DNA of 50,844 nucleotides from Bacteroidales bacterium (GTDB lineage Bacteria > Bacteroidota > Bacteroidia > Bacteroidales > P3), in contig JAFYSZ010000016.1 of assembly GCA_017559135.1 (NCBI GenBank), positions 1 through 50,844 of the forward strand, given 5' to 3'. Under the pieces are notes generated by a model. That model did no database searches, had not been told where the DNA came from, and was given only the letters and a program-made list of their open reading frames with translations. A program made the translations under genes and the position numbers. Shown here in pieces: positions 29,535 to 41,186 of this stretch (the first letter of the stretch is position 1; each line of letters starts with the position of its first letter).

Positions 29535-32500
29535 TTATTCTTGCGAACCGTCATTTTTTCCATGACAATTCTTGTATTTTTTACCACTTCCACATGGACA
29601 AGGTTCGTTTCTACCTACTTTTTTCTCCACATGAACAGGTTGAATCTTTTGCGGTTCAGATGGATTATTTGGTTTTGCTTCCTCGTTGCGTGAAGTTTTT
29701 ATCCCTTTGTTGTCTGTCTTTGGCAAATCTGTCTCTTTAACTTGTTGTTGTTCAGCAATAGGAATAGTTGCCTTGCATAAAAATGCAGTAACGTCCTTAC
29801 TTATGCTTCCTAACATCTTTTCAAACAAAGAGAACGATTCAAATTTATAAATTAACAAAGGATCTTTTTGTTCATACGAAGCATTTTGAACAGATTGCTT
29901 TAAATCATCTAATTCTCTTAGGTGTTCTTTCCAAGCATTGTCTATAATTTGTAGTGTTATGCTTTTTTCAACCGACAAAGCAATCTCTTTTCCTTCTGTA
30001 TTATATGATTTTTCTATTGGAGCTATTGCTGTAATCATACGTTTTCCGTCTGTAATTGGGAAAGCAATATTTTCATAACGATAGTTCTTTGATTCATATA
30101 TATTTTTAACAAAAGGAAATGCTAATTTTGATAGATTTGCTAATCTTTCTTTATAATTAGTATAAACATTTTCATATAAAGCCTCTACATTGTCTCTGGT
30201 TCTATTTTTGTAAAAGACAGTTTCGTCAATTGGACATTCGTGTCCGCAAACTTTTATAAACTCTAATGAAAATCCTTCGTAGTCATCTTTAAATTCTGAT
30301 ACCATTATTTCTAATGTATCATAAATCATATTAGAAATGTCTATCGAAAGTTTATCTCCATATAAAGCATTGCGGCGTTTTGTATAGATAACTGTTCTTT
30401 GATTGTTCATTACATCATCGTATTCCAACAATCTCTTACGGATTCCAAAGTTATTTTCTTCTACTTTGCGTTGAGCTCTTTCAATACTCTTTGTCATCAT
30501 TGAGTGTTGTATCACTTCGCCTTCTTCTAATCCGAGTCTATCCATCACTTTCACCATTCTGTCCGAACCAAACAAACGCATAAGTTTATCTTCTAATGAA
30601 ACAAAGAATTGACTGCTTCCTGGATCACCTTGACGTCCTGCACGTCCTCTCAATTGTCTGTCTACACGGCGAGATTCGTGTCGTTCAGTTCCTATAATTG
30701 CCAATCCACCTGCTTCTTTCACACCTTCTTGAAGTTTGATGTCGGTTCCACGACCTGCCATATTTGTTGCGATTGTAACAGCAGAGGCTCTTCCCGCTTG
30801 TGCAACAATATCTGCTTCTTTCTTATGCAGTTTCGCATTAAGAACTTGGTGCTCTATTTTGCGTAACTTCAACATTTTTGACAACAATTCAGAAGTTTCA
30901 ACATCTGTTGTACCGATTAACACAGGTCTTTTCTCTGCAATCAATCGCTCAACCTCGTTAATTACGGCAGCAAACTTCTCTCTCTTTGTTTTATATATTA
31001 AATCATCGTTGTCATGTCGTATTACAGGGCGATTTGTTGGGATTGTAACAACGTCTAATTTGTAAATATCCCACAATTCTCCTGCTTCGGTTTCAGCAGT
31101 ACCTGTCATACCTGCTAATTTGGAGTACATTCTAAAATAGTTTTGAAGGGTTATTGTAGCGTATGTTTGAGTTGCTGCTTCAACCTTTACTCTTTCTTTC
31201 GCTTCTATTGCTTGATGCAAACCGTCTGAGTAACGTCTTCCTTCCATTATACGACCTGTTTGCTCATCAACAATCTTTACTTGATTGTTTATAACAACAT
31301 ACTCAACATTATTTTCAAATAATGCGTATGCTTTCATCAATTGATTGATTGTATGAACTCTATCAGATTGCACAGCATAGTTTTGCATTATTTGATCTTT
31401 TCTTTCTGCTTTTTCTTGTGCGGTTAGATTTTCTTTTTCCAACTCTGCAATTTCACTTCCTACATCTGGAAGCAAGAAAAACTTAGGATCTTCACCTAAT
31501 TTAGAAAGAAAATCCATTCCCTTTTCGGTTAATTCAATAGAGTTATGTTGTTCTTCTATTGTAAAGTAGAGTTCATCATCAATTATATGCATTTGCTTGC
31601 TTTGATCTTGCATATAAAAATTTTCTGTCTTCAATAACAAAGCTTTCATACCTGGTTCTGACAAGAATTTAATCAAAGCTTTATTTTTTGGCAAACCGTG
31701 ATGAGCTCTAAGCAAGAGAACTCCTCCTTCTTTCTCTTTTTCAGAAGTGTATCCAGGGGCTAAACATTTTTTAGCATCAGATAAAATTTGTGTTACTAAT
31801 TGTCGTTGTGCGTTATAAAGCTTTTCTATAACAGGACAGAATCTTTCAAACTCTTGATTATCGCCTTTTGGTGTTGGTCCTGAGATAATGAGCGGTGTTC
31901 TCGCATCATCAATCAACACAGAATCGACTTCATCGACTATTGCATAGTTATGCTTGCGTTGAACAATCTCATTTGTATTGCTACACATATTATCTCTGAG
32001 GTAGTCAAAGCCAAATTCATTATTTGTTCCGTATGTAATATCTGCATTATAGGCATTTCGTCTTGCTTCTGAATTTGGTTCGTGTTTATCAATACAATCA
32101 ACTTTCAAACCGTGAAATTCAAAAAGCATTCCCATCCATTCGCTATCACGTTTTGCCAAATAATCATTCACTGTTACAACATGCACTCCTTTTCCTGGCA
32201 AAGCGTTAAGATAAATTGGCAAAGTAGCAACCAAAGTCTTACCTTCTCCTGTTGCCATTTCAGCAATTTTTCCTTGATGCAACACAGTTCCTCCAATCAA
32301 TTGCACATCATAGTGAACCATATTCCATTCCATCGGTGTACCTCCCGCAATCCAAACTCTATCATAATAGGCTTTATCACCTGAAATATTAACATTATCT
32401 TTTATTGTAGAAAGATATTTATCGTATTCTGTCGCTGTAACCTCTACTTTTTCATTTTCTGTGAATCTTTTTGCAGTTTCTTTTACAACAGCAAAGGCTT

Positions 32501-32828
32501 GTGGTAATATCTTATCTAAAATTGATTGTGTTTTGTCGTAAATCTTCTTTTCTAAATCCTCTACCTGAGTATAAATCTTTTGTTTTTCATCTATACTCAT
32601 ATCAAACTCATTTTCTATCCTTTGTTGCAAAGAGTTTAACTGTTGTTGTTCACTATCAACAGCCTCTTTAATCAAATTTTTAAATTCTACCGTCTTTGCT
32701 CTCAGTTCATCGTTAGACAATTTAGTTACTTGGTCATAAGCTTCTAAACACTTAGACAAAATAGGATTTAATTCTTTTAAGTCTCTCTGAGATTTACTTC
32801 CAAATAATTTCGTTAAAAAATTTGCCAT
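29535..32828 (-). CDS. secA: Preprotein translocase ATPase SecA
   Basis: The motor of Sec protein export. The 1097 residues carry the DEAD motor motifs ([62 protein letters not shown]), the preprotein cross-linking domain, the helical wing and scaffold domains, and a C-terminal zinc-binding [14 protein letters not shown]. It is about 200 residues longer than E. coli SecA. The extra sequence lies before and inside the motor (about residues 110-170 and 330-460), which is usual for Bacteroidota. Its ATG lies two bases after the O-antigen-ligase-type gene. Confidence 0.97.
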   Translation of the reverse strand: MANFLTKLFGSKSQRDLKELNPILSKCLEAYDQVTKLSNDELRAKTVEFKNLIKEAVDSEQQQLNSLQQRIENEFDMSIDEKQKIYTQVEDLEKKIYDKTQSILDKILPQAFAVVKETAKRFTENEKVEVTATEYDKYLSTIKDNVNISGDKAYYDRVWIAGGTPMEWNMVHYDVQLIGGTVLHQGKIAEMATGEGKTLVATLPIYLNALPGKGVHVVTVNDYLAKRDSEWMGMLFEFHGLKVDCIDKHEPNSEARRNAYNADITYGTNNEFGFDYLRDNMCSNTNEIVQRKHNYAIVDEVDSVLIDDARTPLIISGPTPKGDNQEFERFCPVIEKLYNAQRQLVTQILSDAKKCLAPGYTSEKEKEGGVLLLRAHHGLPKNKALIKFLSEPGMKALLLKTENFYMQDQSKQMHIIDDELYFTIEEQHNSIELTEKGMDFLSKLGEDPKFFLLPDVGSEIAELEKENLTAQEKAERKDQIMQNYAVQSDRVHTINQLMKAYALFENNVEYVVINNQVKIVDEQTGRIMEGRRYSDGLHQAIEAKERVKVEAATQTYATITLQNYFRMYSKLAGMTGTAETEAGELWDIYKLDVVTIPTNRPVIRHDNDDLIYKTKREKFAAVINEVERLIAEKRPVLIGTTDVETSELLSKMLKLRKIEHQVLNAKLHKKEADIVAQAGRASAVTIATNMAGRGTDIKLQEGVKEAGGLAIIGTERHESRRVDRQLRGRAGRQGDPGSSQFFVSLEDKLMRLFGSDRMVKVMDRLGLEEGEVIQHSMMTKSIERAQRKVEENNFGIRKRLLEYDDVMNNQRTVIYTKRRNALYGDKLSIDISNMIYDTLEIMVSEFKDDYEGFSLEFIKVCGHECPIDETVFYKNRTRDNVEALYENVYTNYKERLANLSKLAFPFVKNIYESKNYRYENIAFPITDGKRMITAIAPIEKSYNTEGKEIALSVEKSITLQIIDNAWKEHLRELDDLKQSVQNASYEQKDPLLIYKFESFSLFEKMLGSISKDVTAFLCKATIPIAEQQQVKETDLPKTDNKGIKTSRNEEAKPNNPSEPQKIQPVHVEKKVGRNEPCPCGSGKKYKNCHGKNDGSQE

Positions 32829-32830
32829 AT

Positions 32831-34363
32831 CTAATTTTCATTTTTATTATCAATCAATTTATTTTCATTTTTCTTTTTAGGATAATATATATCCAAAGCT
32901 ACAATCATTGCAGTCAAGCCCCAAAAAGGCACAGCCAACTTTTCTGTTTCTAAAAAGTTATTAAACACTCCGTGAACATAGTAAGTAACCAAAGAAAGCA
33001 CTAAAAACAAGGCCAAGTCCGCAACTTCTTTATCCTTCGCCTTATGATACACTCTCAATCCTATGAATACGGTTGTTAAATACAAAATAAAAACCGCTAT
33101 TGTACCAAAAAATCCTTGTTCACTAAGGGGTTTTAAATATTCACTATGAGTACTGCCCAAGATTCCTGCATTTGTACTGATTTGAGTAAGGTTATATGAT
33201 TTTTGATAGCCAGAATACACAAATTTATACGTACCAGGTCCCCAACCTACCACAGGTCGCTCTTCAAACATCGAAAGTGCGCACGCCCATCTATTCAATC
33301 GCTCAACGTTTGAATCGTCTGTACTTATATTTGTGATAGAAGTCATATGCTCAACCATATTTCCTGACGAGTCTTGATTGTTTTGTTGCAACATTCCTAA
33401 GATTGACGACCAAAATATCAGCACAAAAACACCTACAACCCCAAGTCCTATAAGAATTGTTTTTAGTTTTATTCTCATTTTCACTGCAACAAAAACAGCA
33501 ATTGAAGCCAAAACACTTGCCCAAGCGGCTCTTGAATATGAAAAAATTAAGCCTAAAACCAATACAACAAAGATAATAATTGCAAAGGCTCTCCAATAAA
33601 TATTAGGAGTAAGTTTTTCATTACCTATAACAAAGACAAACGAAAGCGGTACAAACAAAGCAAGCACTGCTCCGTATGCAGTGTGATCATTATAAAATGG
33701 TTGCATAACATAATGTGCATACGAGAGTGCAAAATTCTCCGTTGAAAGTAAACCAATACACACAATCGCTATCACACTCAAAGGAATGACATAGCAAAAA
33801 AAGAAATTCTTTAAATTTTTAAATTTCTTAAATAATGGAATCAATACAAAATAACAAGGAACTATAAACCAAATTTGAGAAAGCAGATATTTGAATGAAA
33901 CCAAATAATCAACGCTAAAAAAACTTGTAATAAATATCCACGCAAGACTGATATAAATTGCTATCGAAACAGGATGTCTAAGAACTTTCTTGTCATATCG
34001 TTTCGTAAAAAATACATTCCAAAAAAACAACAACATAATAAGAATCAGCAAAGGCTCAGAAGGCAAACTTATTGCAAATTCTTTAATTGTGTAAGTAACG
34101 GATAATGGTGTGATAAATGCAATTAAAAATGGTGCTATCTTAATATTTCTAAACAACAATATTAAAACCAACAGAATAACAGGAATTAACAAATAGAAAT
34201 AATATTCATAAAAAAGCGTATAGAACAATCCACTCAAAAACACCGAACACAACAAAACTATGAGCAAAGCATTTTGCTTCCCTTTGCTCATAGAATTCCA
34301 AGAATTAAGGATATATTGTTTTATCTTATTCACCTTTTCTTCTGTCCCTAACGACCAATACAC
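32831..34363 (-). CDS. O-antigen ligase / polymerase family membrane protein
   Basis: A polytopic protein of about 500 residues with around 11-12 hydrophobic segments and a large extracytoplasmic loop. The loop has the Wzy/WaaL family features [30 protein letters not shown] and [18 protein letters not shown] (the HSEYL motif). It probably ligates or polymerises surface polysaccharide. The start is uncertain: the ATG given here overlaps the wzz-type gene by 38 bases, while a GTG at 34333 would overlap by eight and is equally plausible. Confidence 0.87.
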   Translation of the reverse strand: MYWSLGTEEKVNKIKQYILNSWNSMSKGKQNALLIVLLCSVFLSGLFYTLFYEYYFYLLIPVILLVLILLFRNIKIAPFLIAFITPLSVTYTIKEFAISLPSEPLLILIMLLFFWNVFFTKRYDKKVLRHPVSIAIYISLAWIFITSFFSVDYLVSFKYLLSQIWFIVPCYFVLIPLFKKFKNLKNFFFCYVIPLSVIAIVCIGLLSTENFALSYAHYVMQPFYNDHTAYGAVLALFVPLSFVFVIGNEKLTPNIYWRAFAIIIFVVLVLGLIFSYSRAAWASVLASIAVFVAVKMRIKLKTILIGLGVVGVFVLIFWSSILGMLQQNNQDSSGNMVEHMTSITNISTDDSNVERLNRWACALSMFEERPVVGWGPGTYKFVYSGYQKSYNLTQISTNAGILGSTHSEYLKPLSEQGFFGTIAVFILYLTTVFIGLRVYHKAKDKEVADLALFLVLSLVTYYVHGVFNNFLETEKLAVPFWGLTAMIVALDIYYPKKKNENKLIDNKNEN

Positions 34364-35309
34364 ATAAAGCTAAGAATGTACAAGCCAAAGCCGTAACAGC
34401 AACAATTATTGAACGTTTTGGTTTATCCTTAGAGAAAGAAGGTGCAGCATATTCTACAACAAATTCGGTTGGAATTTCAGCATCTCTATCTACTTTTGCC
34501 TTTTCCAAATGATCAGTCCACATTCTCAAAGACTCTCTCCTATTTATAAGTTGATCTCTCAAATTCGCAACTTTTGCACCAGTAGCTTCAATAGTTTTCA
34601 TCTTTGCTTCCAATCGTGCAACCGCAGCATTATTTCCAGCAGCCACTTGTTTTGCCAACTCTTGCGCGAAACGCTCACTCGCAGCATCAGGAAAATACAA
34701 ATTATACTCTTGACTCATCTTAGATAAACTATCAGACAACAATTCAATATCTGCAATAATCGTATTTCTTGATCGCTCAATTGCAGCACATATACTATCG
34801 GCTTTTTCTCTCTTCATTTCGTTTCTCACAACGCTCACTTCCCTAACAATAAAGTTAGCAATTTTAGAAGCATATTCAGGATCGGTATCCCAAACTGTGA
34901 GTTTCACACCTAAGTTTTCTGTACGTTTTACCTTTACATTATTATATAATTTTCTTCCAAGCTTTTCATCTAACTCTTTTCCTTCGGCTTTTATTCCGTA
35001 ATGCTCTGCTAAATTAAATTTTTGACACGTTGCCCCCATTACTCTGCCACTTGTGATAATGTCCAAAATATATTCACAATCCGAAGCCATACCAAAATTA
35101 AACGGATCTACATTATCCATTTGACTAAGCACACCTTTTGAAATTGAATTTGTATCACTCGGCAATAAAGTAACCTGAGATTTATAGTAATTAGGCAAAA
35201 GCAAACTGATTCCCGCAGCAACGATTGCCGAAGCCAAAAAAGTTATAATCAAAACCTTTTTATGACGAAATAAAAACTTAAAAGTTTCTTTAAAACTTAA
35301 TTCTTCCAT
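34326..35309 (-). CDS. Wzz/chain-length-determinant family protein
   Basis: A 327-residue inner-membrane protein. It has an N-terminal transmembrane helix (VLIITFLASAIVAAGISLLL), a periplasmic helical coiled-coil part (about residues 160-270, with AAIERSRNTIIADIELLSDS and AAVARLEAKMKTIEATGAKV) and a second membrane helix near the C-terminus preceded by the proline-containing SFSKDKPKRSIIVAV. This is the Wzz layout that controls polysaccharide chain length. No tyrosine kinase domain is fused. Downstream lie a ligase-type gene and secA. Confidence 0.9.
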   Translation of the reverse strand: MEELSFKETFKFLFRHKKVLIITFLASAIVAAGISLLLPNYYKSQVTLLPSDTNSISKGVLSQMDNVDPFNFGMASDCEYILDIITSGRVMGATCQKFNLAEHYGIKAEGKELDEKLGRKLYNNVKVKRTENLGVKLTVWDTDPEYASKIANFIVREVSVVRNEMKREKADSICAAIERSRNTIIADIELLSDSLSKMSQEYNLYFPDAASERFAQELAKQVAAGNNAAVARLEAKMKTIEATGAKVANLRDQLINRRESLRMWTDHLEKAKVDRDAEIPTEFVVEYAAPSFSKDKPKRSIIVAVTALACTFLALCVLVVRDRRKGE

Positions 35310-35343
35310 TATTTATTTTTTTAGTTTCTCAAATTTCAACCTG

Positions 35344-35351
35344 CAAAGATA
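35344..35351 (-). promoter_or_regulatory. -7 promoter element TATCTTTG of the wzz-ligase-secA operon
   Basis: Reads TATCTTTG on the minus strand, 34 bases upstream of the wzz-type ATG. A TTG at 35369-35371 (spacer 17) may be the -33 element. It would be the only promoter before secA. Confidence 0.6.
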
Positions 35352-35501
35352 CGTCTTATTTAGTGAATCAACGAATTTTTTATAACAAAATTGCATTTCT
35401 CCACAAAAAACGCCACCACCTTTTTTGAAATAAAATTTACGATATAATAACAAATATGTAAAATACCTTTCTTTTTTTATCAAACTGATAGCCTTGCTCT
35501 A

Positions 35502-35580
35502 TTTTTTCTATGAAAAAAGAAAATATTTCTATGAAAAAATTAAATAATTCATAGAAATATTTTAATAAATCATAGAAAAA
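35502..35580. repeat. Dispersed TTTCTATGAAA-type repeat, copy 3
   Basis: A perfect 16-bp inverted repeat (AAAATATTTCTATGAA at 35520-35535 with 35548-35563) is nested inside a weaker pair (TTTTTTCTATGA near 35502, TCATAGAAAAAA near 35569). It lies in the 345-base gap between sdhB and the wzz-type gene. The gap also holds the sdhB terminator (35575-35613) and the wzz promoter (35344); the rest, about 35355-35500, shows nothing I can name. Confidence 0.82.
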
Positions 35581-35613
35581 AAATAAAAAAACCTGCGAGA
35601 AAATTCCCGCAGG
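35575..35613 (-). terminator. Terminator of the sdhCAB/frdCAB operon
   Basis: On the minus strand CCTGCG pairs with CGCAGG (35592-35597 and 35608-35613), extended past one mismatch by three pairs, and is followed by a long T run. It lies 41 bases past the iron-sulfur subunit stop. Confidence 0.85.
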
Positions 35614-35654
35614 CTGTCAATTTAAAAATGTAAAATCATGAAAAAATCAAAATT

Positions 35655-36404
35655 CTATTCTTCTGAACAAACTTTTGCGCACATAAATTCACGATTCATA
35701 CGAGCGATGTTGCTACGTTTGATTTGTTTTGGACATTCTGCTTCGCAAGCGTAAGTGTTTGTACAGTTTCCGAATCCTAACTCGTCCATTTTTGCAACCA
35801 TTGCTTGTACTCTGCGTGCTGCTTCTGGTTTTCCTTGTGGAAGAAGTGCAAGTTGAGATACTTTTGCTGAAACGAACAACATTGCTGATGCGTTTTTACA
35901 TGCTGCAACGCAGGCTCCACATCCGATACATGCAGCTGCATCCATTGCTTCGTCTGCATTTTTCTTTGGAATAGGAATTGCGTTTCCGTCAGGCACTCCT
36001 CCTGTTGTTACAGATACGTATCCACCTTCTTGAATTATCTTATCAAAGGCTGTTCTGTCCACAACTAAGTCGCGAATGATAGGGAAAGGTCTTGCTCTCC
36101 AAGGTTCTATAACGATTGTGTCGCCATCTTTAAATCTTCTCATGTGTAATTGACATGTTGTTACGCCATCATCTGGTCCGTGAGGACGTCCGTTGATATA
36201 CAATCCACACATTCCACAGATTCCTTCACGACAATCGTTGTCGAAACAAACAGGGTGTGATAATTTATCTACTAATTGTTCGTTTAATATGTCCAACATT
36301 TCTAAGAAAGAACAGTCGGGCGAAATATTTTCTACTTTATATGTTTCAAAGCGTCCTTTTGCTCTCGCATTTTCTTGACGCCAAATTTTCAATGTTAAAT
36401 TCAT
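35655..36404 (-). CDS. sdhB: Succinate dehydrogenase/fumarate reductase iron-sulfur subunit
   Basis: A 249-residue subunit carrying electrons between the flavin and the membrane quinone site. The 2Fe-2S cysteines are in [20 protein letters not shown] plus a later Cys (VTTCQLHM). The 4Fe-4S and 3Fe-4S ligands are in [13 protein letters not shown] and in [15 protein letters not shown]. In Bacteroidales this complex usually works as a fumarate reductase, so frdB is an equally valid name. It starts one base after the flavoprotein gene. Confidence 0.95.
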   Translation of the reverse strand: MNLTLKIWRQENARAKGRFETYKVENISPDCSFLEMLDILNEQLVDKLSHPVCFDNDCREGICGMCGLYINGRPHGPDDGVTTCQLHMRRFKDGDTIVIEPWRARPFPIIRDLVVDRTAFDKIIQEGGYVSVTTGGVPDGNAIPIPKKNADEAMDAAACIGCGACVAACKNASAMLFVSAKVSQLALLPQGKPEAARRVQAMVAKMDELGFGNCTNTYACEAECPKQIKRSNIARMNREFMCAKVCSEE

Positions 36405-36405
36405 T

Positions 36406-38343
36406 TTACTTGTAATTTCTTTGTTGAACTTTTATAAACTCGTAATTTAATTCTTCTTTATGTAATTGTGGTTCGTTTCCTTCACCTTGGTATTCCCAAG
36501 CTCCTACATACATAAATTGTTCGTCATTACGTTTTGCTTCTCCTTCTTCTGTTTGGTGTTCTTCACGGAAGTGTCCTCCGCAACTTTCTTCTCTGTGAAG
36601 TGCATCTTTTGCCATAAGTTGTGCAAGTTCGATATGGTCTGAGAATCTCAACGCTTTTTCTAATTCAGGGTTCATTGAATTTGTGTCGCCTGTGATTCTA
36701 ACGTTTGCCCAGAAGTCTTCTTGTAATGCTTTCAACATAGGAATTGCTTCTTTTAAGCCTGCTTCTGTTCGTCCCATACCTACTTTATTCCACATTATGT
36801 GTCCTAATTCTTTTTGGAATGTATCTACGCTCTTGTTTCCTTTGATTGCCATTAATTTTTCTATCTTTTCTGCAACTGCTTTTTCGGCTGCGTCAAATTC
36901 TGGAACGGTTGTAGGAATTGGTTGAGAGTAGATTTCTTTTGAAAGATAGTTTTGGATTGTGTAAGGCAACACAAAGTATCCGTCCGCTAAGCCTTGCATC
37001 AATGCAGATGCTCCTAAACGGTTTGCTCCGTGGTCAGAGAAGTTTGCTTCTCCTGCTGCGAACAATCCTTCTATTGTTGTTTGTAATTCGTAGTCTACCC
37101 ATAGTCCTCCCATTGTGTAGTGAACTGCTGGGTAAATCATCATTGGTGTTTCGTATGGGTTTTGTGCTGTAATTTTTTCATACATTTGGAACAAGTTTCC
37201 GTATCTTGCTTCTACTTTGTCTTTTCCTAAACGTTTGATTGCAGAAGAGAAATCCAAGTAAACGGCTTGTCCTGTTCCTACTCCATAGCCTGCATCACAT
37301 CTTTCTTTTGCTGCTCTTGATGCAATGTCTCTTGGTACAAGGTTTCCAAAGGCTGGATAACGTCTTTCCAAGTAGTAATCTCTATCTTCTTCTGCTATGT
37401 CGGTTGGTTTTAGTTTTCCTGCTCTGATTGCTTCTGAATCTTCTATTTTCTTAGGCACCCAAATTCTTCCGTCATTACGTAAACTTTCGCTCATCAAGGT
37501 TAATTTTGATTGATAGTCTCCGTGAACAGGAATACAAGTAGGGTGGATTTGTACGTAGCAAGGATTTGCAAAGCAAGCACCTTTTTTGTAACATTGCCAA
37601 GCGGCTGAGCCATTTGAATTCATAGCATTGGTTGATAAGAAATAGACATTTCCATATCCTCCTGTTGCTACAACTACTGCGTGACCAAACCAACGTTCTA
37701 ATTTACCTGTTTGTAAATCTCTTGTAATGATTCCGCGTGCTTTTCCGTCTACTAAGACAACATCCATCATTTCTTTTCTTTCGTACATCTTAACTGTACC
37801 TGCTTTTATCTCTTTTGATAATGCTGAATAAGCACCTAAAAGAAGTTGTTGGCCTGTTTGTCCTTTTGCATAGAAGGTACGGCTTACTTGTGCTCCACCA
37901 AATGAACGGTTGTCAAGCATTCCTGCATAGTCTCTTGCGAAAGGAACGCCTTGTGCAACACATTGGTCAATTATATTGTTACTTACTTCTGCTAAACGAT
38001 AAACATTTGCTTCTCTTGCACGATAGTCTCCTCCTTTGATGGTGTCATAGAAAAGTCTTCCTACGCTATCGCCATCGTTTGGATAGTTTTTTGCTGCGTT
38101 TATACCACCTTGTGCTGCGATTGAGTGAGCACGACGAGGTGAGTCTGAGATGCAGAATATTTTTACATTAAATCCTAATGCTCCTAATGAAGCTGCAGCA
38201 GATGCTCCTGCTAATCCTGTTCCTACAACAATAACATCTAATTTTCTTTTATTGGCAGGATTTACTAACTTTTGGTCTGCTTTATATTTTGTCCATTTCT
38301 CGCTAAGTGGTCCTTGCGGAATTTTGGAATTAAGTGTTACCAT
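36406..38343 (-). CDS. sdhA: Succinate dehydrogenase/fumarate reductase flavoprotein subunit
   Basis: The 645-residue catalytic subunit with covalent FAD. It has the dinucleotide-binding motif [19 protein letters not shown] and the flavinylation motif [14 protein letters not shown]. The active-site region is [15 protein letters not shown], and the FAD-binding C-terminal part contains [20 protein letters not shown]. Its length fits the B-type enzymes with a single cytochrome b subunit seen in Bacteroidota. It is in order C-A-B on the minus strand. Confidence 0.95.
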   Translation of the reverse strand: MVTLNSKIPQGPLSEKWTKYKADQKLVNPANKRKLDVIVVGTGLAGASAAASLGALGFNVKIFCISDSPRRAHSIAAQGGINAAKNYPNDGDSVGRLFYDTIKGGDYRAREANVYRLAEVSNNIIDQCVAQGVPFARDYAGMLDNRSFGGAQVSRTFYAKGQTGQQLLLGAYSALSKEIKAGTVKMYERKEMMDVVLVDGKARGIITRDLQTGKLERWFGHAVVVATGGYGNVYFLSTNAMNSNGSAAWQCYKKGACFANPCYVQIHPTCIPVHGDYQSKLTLMSESLRNDGRIWVPKKIEDSEAIRAGKLKPTDIAEEDRDYYLERRYPAFGNLVPRDIASRAAKERCDAGYGVGTGQAVYLDFSSAIKRLGKDKVEARYGNLFQMYEKITAQNPYETPMMIYPAVHYTMGGLWVDYELQTTIEGLFAAGEANFSDHGANRLGASALMQGLADGYFVLPYTIQNYLSKEIYSQPIPTTVPEFDAAEKAVAEKIEKLMAIKGNKSVDTFQKELGHIMWNKVGMGRTEAGLKEAIPMLKALQEDFWANVRITGDTNSMNPELEKALRFSDHIELAQLMAKDALHREESCGGHFREEHQTEEGEAKRNDEQFMYVGAWEYQGEGNEPQLHKEELNYEFIKVQQRNYK

Positions 38344-38371
38344 ATTGTTTTCTAATTTGATATTATTTTAA

Positions 38372-39289
38372 TTATTTACAAAACATTACGAATAAAGGCA
38401 CGATTGCAAATCCTAATGGAACGATTACTGCGTATGCTCCTGCAAGATATTCAATTGCTTTATTGTATTTTTTGTGATTTAAACCAAATGTTTGGAATAT
38501 TGAATTGATTGCGTGGAATAAGTGAATACCTAATATTACTAATGCTAATAAATAGATTATTGAATACATAGGTTGTGCAAATAACTTATTACACATTGTG
38601 TAGAAATCAGGTTCATATTCTTTGAAGTCTTCTCCTGCGAATTGCACTAACTCTTCTTTTGTTAGATTTATCAATTCTTCGCCGTCCTTAGAAATCTTTT
38701 CAGAAGGTTGTCCTGTTTGTAAAACTTGTAAAAATGGCATATATTCTAATTGAAGTGCCATCATTTGTTCTTGAGCTGCTTCTTGGCTGATTTTTCCGCT
38801 CATCATTTCTTCTTGAATCAAAGCAACCTTTTCGTTAAGGTGCATTTGCAAGTCTTCTACCTCTACTGTATAAGTATCAGAGTCGTCTTCAACAACTATT
38901 CCAAACTTAACAAAATAGAAATTGATGAAGTGAATAATCAAAAACGCAAATACAACTCCTCCTGTATAGATCATAAATTTAGATCCTGCGTGTGTCTTTG
39001 TCTTAGAAGGCACTGCATATCTTACAGGTCTTGCTTTTCTGTTTTCGATTGTCAATAAAATTGCCACAACAACGTGAACCAAAACGCTAAGTATCAAGAT
39101 AACTTCAAATATCTTGACAATCCAGTTTGTTCCCATAAAGTGACATACATTTCTGTACCATTCACCTCCGTCTTCTCTTAGAATACAAAGGTTTAATCCC
39201 ATGTGCATCGGTAAAAACAGCAATAAAAATGCTCCAACCGCAGCAATGGTAATCTTTTTTGTGATTGATGCTAATTTTACTAAACTCAT
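38372..39289 (-). CDS. sdhC: Succinate dehydrogenase/fumarate reductase cytochrome b subunit, with large insertion
   Basis: The five-helix, diheme membrane anchor of the B-type complex. Heme-ligand candidates are His 29 or 50, His 72, His 120 and His 256 or 259. Hydrophobic segments lie at about 10-30, 56-82, 108-128, 238-260 and 278-303. At 305 residues it is some 70-80 longer than I expect: about residues 133-232, between the third and fourth helix, are an acidic Glu/Gln/Met-rich stretch (LQMHLNEKVALIQEEMMSG, ISQEAAQEQMMALQLEY). It is the first gene of the operon. Confidence 0.9.
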   Translation of the reverse strand: MSLVKLASITKKITIAAVGAFLLLFLPMHMGLNLCILREDGGEWYRNVCHFMGTNWIVKIFEVILILSVLVHVVVAILLTIENRKARPVRYAVPSKTKTHAGSKFMIYTGGVVFAFLIIHFINFYFVKFGIVVEDDSDTYTVEVEDLQMHLNEKVALIQEEMMSGKISQEAAQEQMMALQLEYMPFLQVLQTGQPSEKISKDGEELINLTKEELVQFAGEDFKEYEPDFYTMCNKLFAQPMYSIIYLLALVILGIHLFHAINSIFQTFGLNHKKYNKAIEYLAGAYAVIVPLGFAIVPLFVMFCK

Positions 39290-39337
39290 TTCTTTTTGGT
39301 TTTTATTATTATTTATTTTTTTCTACGAATAATTTTG

Positions 39338-39345
39338 CAAAAGTA
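39338..39345 (-). promoter_or_regulatory. -7 promoter element TACTTTTG of the sdhC operon
   Basis: Reads TACTTTTG on the minus strand, 48 bases upstream of sdhC. The -33 element is not clear. Confidence 0.5.
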
Positions 39346-39372
39346 TGAATTTTTCTAAGAAAAACGAAAAAA

Positions 39373-41184
39373 TCATAGATAAACTTCCATAATACAGTTT
39401 TCGCAATCAAAACTTAGGCGATATTTATAATTGTTATCTTTGAGAAAAAGAGTAGATTGATAATCTTTTTGTTGTTTGTGTCGCTTTAAGCACTGACCTA
39501 AATTATATCTTACACAATTTCGTGAACGCATAAGGCAGATTTCTTCTTTTTTCATCTGCTTTTCCAAGGCGTATTCCTTGATTTTAACACCTTTATTTTC
39601 GTAAAAAGCCTTTGCTTCTTCATTACTTATGTTTTCGGTATAATCAACATCATCTTTTATATAAGGAATAGAAAAATCAAGTTGTGGTTGCTTTGGTGTA
39701 GAATAAGAAGATAGAATTTCTTCTTGCAAACTTTCTAAAATATCTCTTCGTAAAGAATTGAGAAAAGAGGCTGGAAAGAAATATTCTTCTTGACAATCAT
39801 AAGTAAAATTATCAAGTTCAAAAACAGTATTTCCCATTTTAGAAAATTGATTCTTTGTTTTAGAAAAAAAATCCTTAGAATTATTTAATTTTTCCTTAGA
39901 ATTAAAAAAATATTTCATAGACTTATTTCCTCGTTTATCCGACACCTCTATATAATTATCTGACAAGGTTATATCAACTCTAAGTTTTCTTTCTGATTTT
40001 CCACAGAGTTGTTTCTCAAAAGCAACATCTTTATTTCGGAAAATCTTAGTTCCTTTTTTAAGATTTAAAGATTTGTTGATTTTTATTTGATTATTAAAAA
40101 ATCCATTCACAAGAAAACCTTCACTAATCCCCTTTTCATCAATTGCAATCAGTCCATCAGAAGCAGAAAACACCTCATCTGTATTCAATATTAAGATATT
40201 GCCTTTTGATTGCACCACTTCGCCAACATATTTCCCAATACTCTTTGTTGTATCTATGTTTCCCGTTGTTTCTTTTCTACCTTTGAGAAAGAAAGTTGTA
40301 TATCCGCGATTAAAACTCTTATCAATATCGGTTTGAAACTCTTGTTTAACTTCTCCAAACGAAGAACGGCAGTATTGAGGATTGTTTTCTATAAATTCAT
40401 TTAATAGTTTGTTGTAATGAGAGGTTACATTCTTTACGTATGTTATGTCTTTAAGTCTTCCTTCTATCTTAAAACTACAAACACCTGCTTCAATCATTTC
40501 TGCCAAATGAGAAGATGCGTTAAAATCTTTTGTAGATAATAGATATTTATCCTTTTGCAAAATTTTACCTTCTTCATTTATTAAATCATATCTTGATCTA
40601 CACGATTGAGAACAAACTCCACGATTTCCACTTCTTTGAGTTTGATAAAGCGAAAGGTAACATTGTCCGCTAATTGAGCAACATAATGCTCCGTGAACGA
40701 AAGCCTCTAATTCAACTTGCGGACAATAATTGTGCATTTCTTGTATTTGCTCAACAGAAAACTCTCTTGGCAAAACAACTCTTTGTATTCCTGTTTCGTA
40801 AAGGAATTTTAATTTTTCCTTTGTAAAGACATTCATTTGCGTAGAGGCGTGTAACTGAATCGGAACGCTCAAAGATTGCAAATAAGCCATATCTTGCACA
40901 ATTATTGCATCAACTTTTATCTCTGAAAGTTCCTTTACCGCTTTTTTTGCAGCACTTAACTCCTCATCAAGCAAAAGAGTGTTCATTGTAACATAGACTC
41001 TTGCTCCAAAAAGGTGAGCATAATCCACTACTCTTTTAATATCTTCAAGCGAATTAGTCGCTACACTTCTTGCACCGAACTTTTCGTAACCTATATATAC
41101 AGCATCGGCTCCGCAATCAATAGCTGCTTTTGCTATTTCATAATTTCGAGCCGGTGAAAGCAATTCTAATTGTTTTTTTTTCAC
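39373..41184 (-). CDS. U32 family peptidase / RNA hydroxylation-type protein
   Basis: A 603-residue protein with the U32 signature EAFVHGALCCSISGQCYLS and the cluster-forming cysteines in RGVCSQSCRSRY. The TIM-barrel N-terminus begins LELLSPARNYEIAKAAIDCG, and a C-terminal domain ends in a Cys-containing tail (SFDCENCIMEVYL). Family members such as TrhP and RlhA hydroxylate tRNA or 23S rRNA nucleotides rather than cleave proteins; which applies here cannot be told. It starts two bases after the transporter gene. Confidence 0.92.
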   Translation of the reverse strand: MKKKQLELLSPARNYEIAKAAIDCGADAVYIGYEKFGARSVATNSLEDIKRVVDYAHLFGARVYVTMNTLLLDEELSAAKKAVKELSEIKVDAIIVQDMAYLQSLSVPIQLHASTQMNVFTKEKLKFLYETGIQRVVLPREFSVEQIQEMHNYCPQVELEAFVHGALCCSISGQCYLSLYQTQRSGNRGVCSQSCRSRYDLINEEGKILQKDKYLLSTKDFNASSHLAEMIEAGVCSFKIEGRLKDITYVKNVTSHYNKLLNEFIENNPQYCRSSFGEVKQEFQTDIDKSFNRGYTTFFLKGRKETTGNIDTTKSIGKYVGEVVQSKGNILILNTDEVFSASDGLIAIDEKGISEGFLVNGFFNNQIKINKSLNLKKGTKIFRNKDVAFEKQLCGKSERKLRVDITLSDNYIEVSDKRGNKSMKYFFNSKEKLNNSKDFFSKTKNQFSKMGNTVFELDNFTYDCQEEYFFPASFLNSLRRDILESLQEEILSSYSTPKQPQLDFSIPYIKDDVDYTENISNEEAKAFYENKGVKIKEYALEKQMKKEEICLMRSRNCVRYNLGQCLKRHKQQKDYQSTLFLKDNNYKYRLSFDCENCIMEVYL

Positions 41185-41186
41185 GT

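Noticed and set aside
35310..35400. A 28-codon minus-strand frame upstream of the wzz-type gene
   Set aside because: It overlaps the TATCTTTG promoter element and has no features of a protein.
35310..35654. tRNA or other known RNA gene in the 345-base gap
   Set aside because: No cloverleaf arms or TTCRANNCY-like box seen; only the repeat, a terminator and a promoter are supportable.
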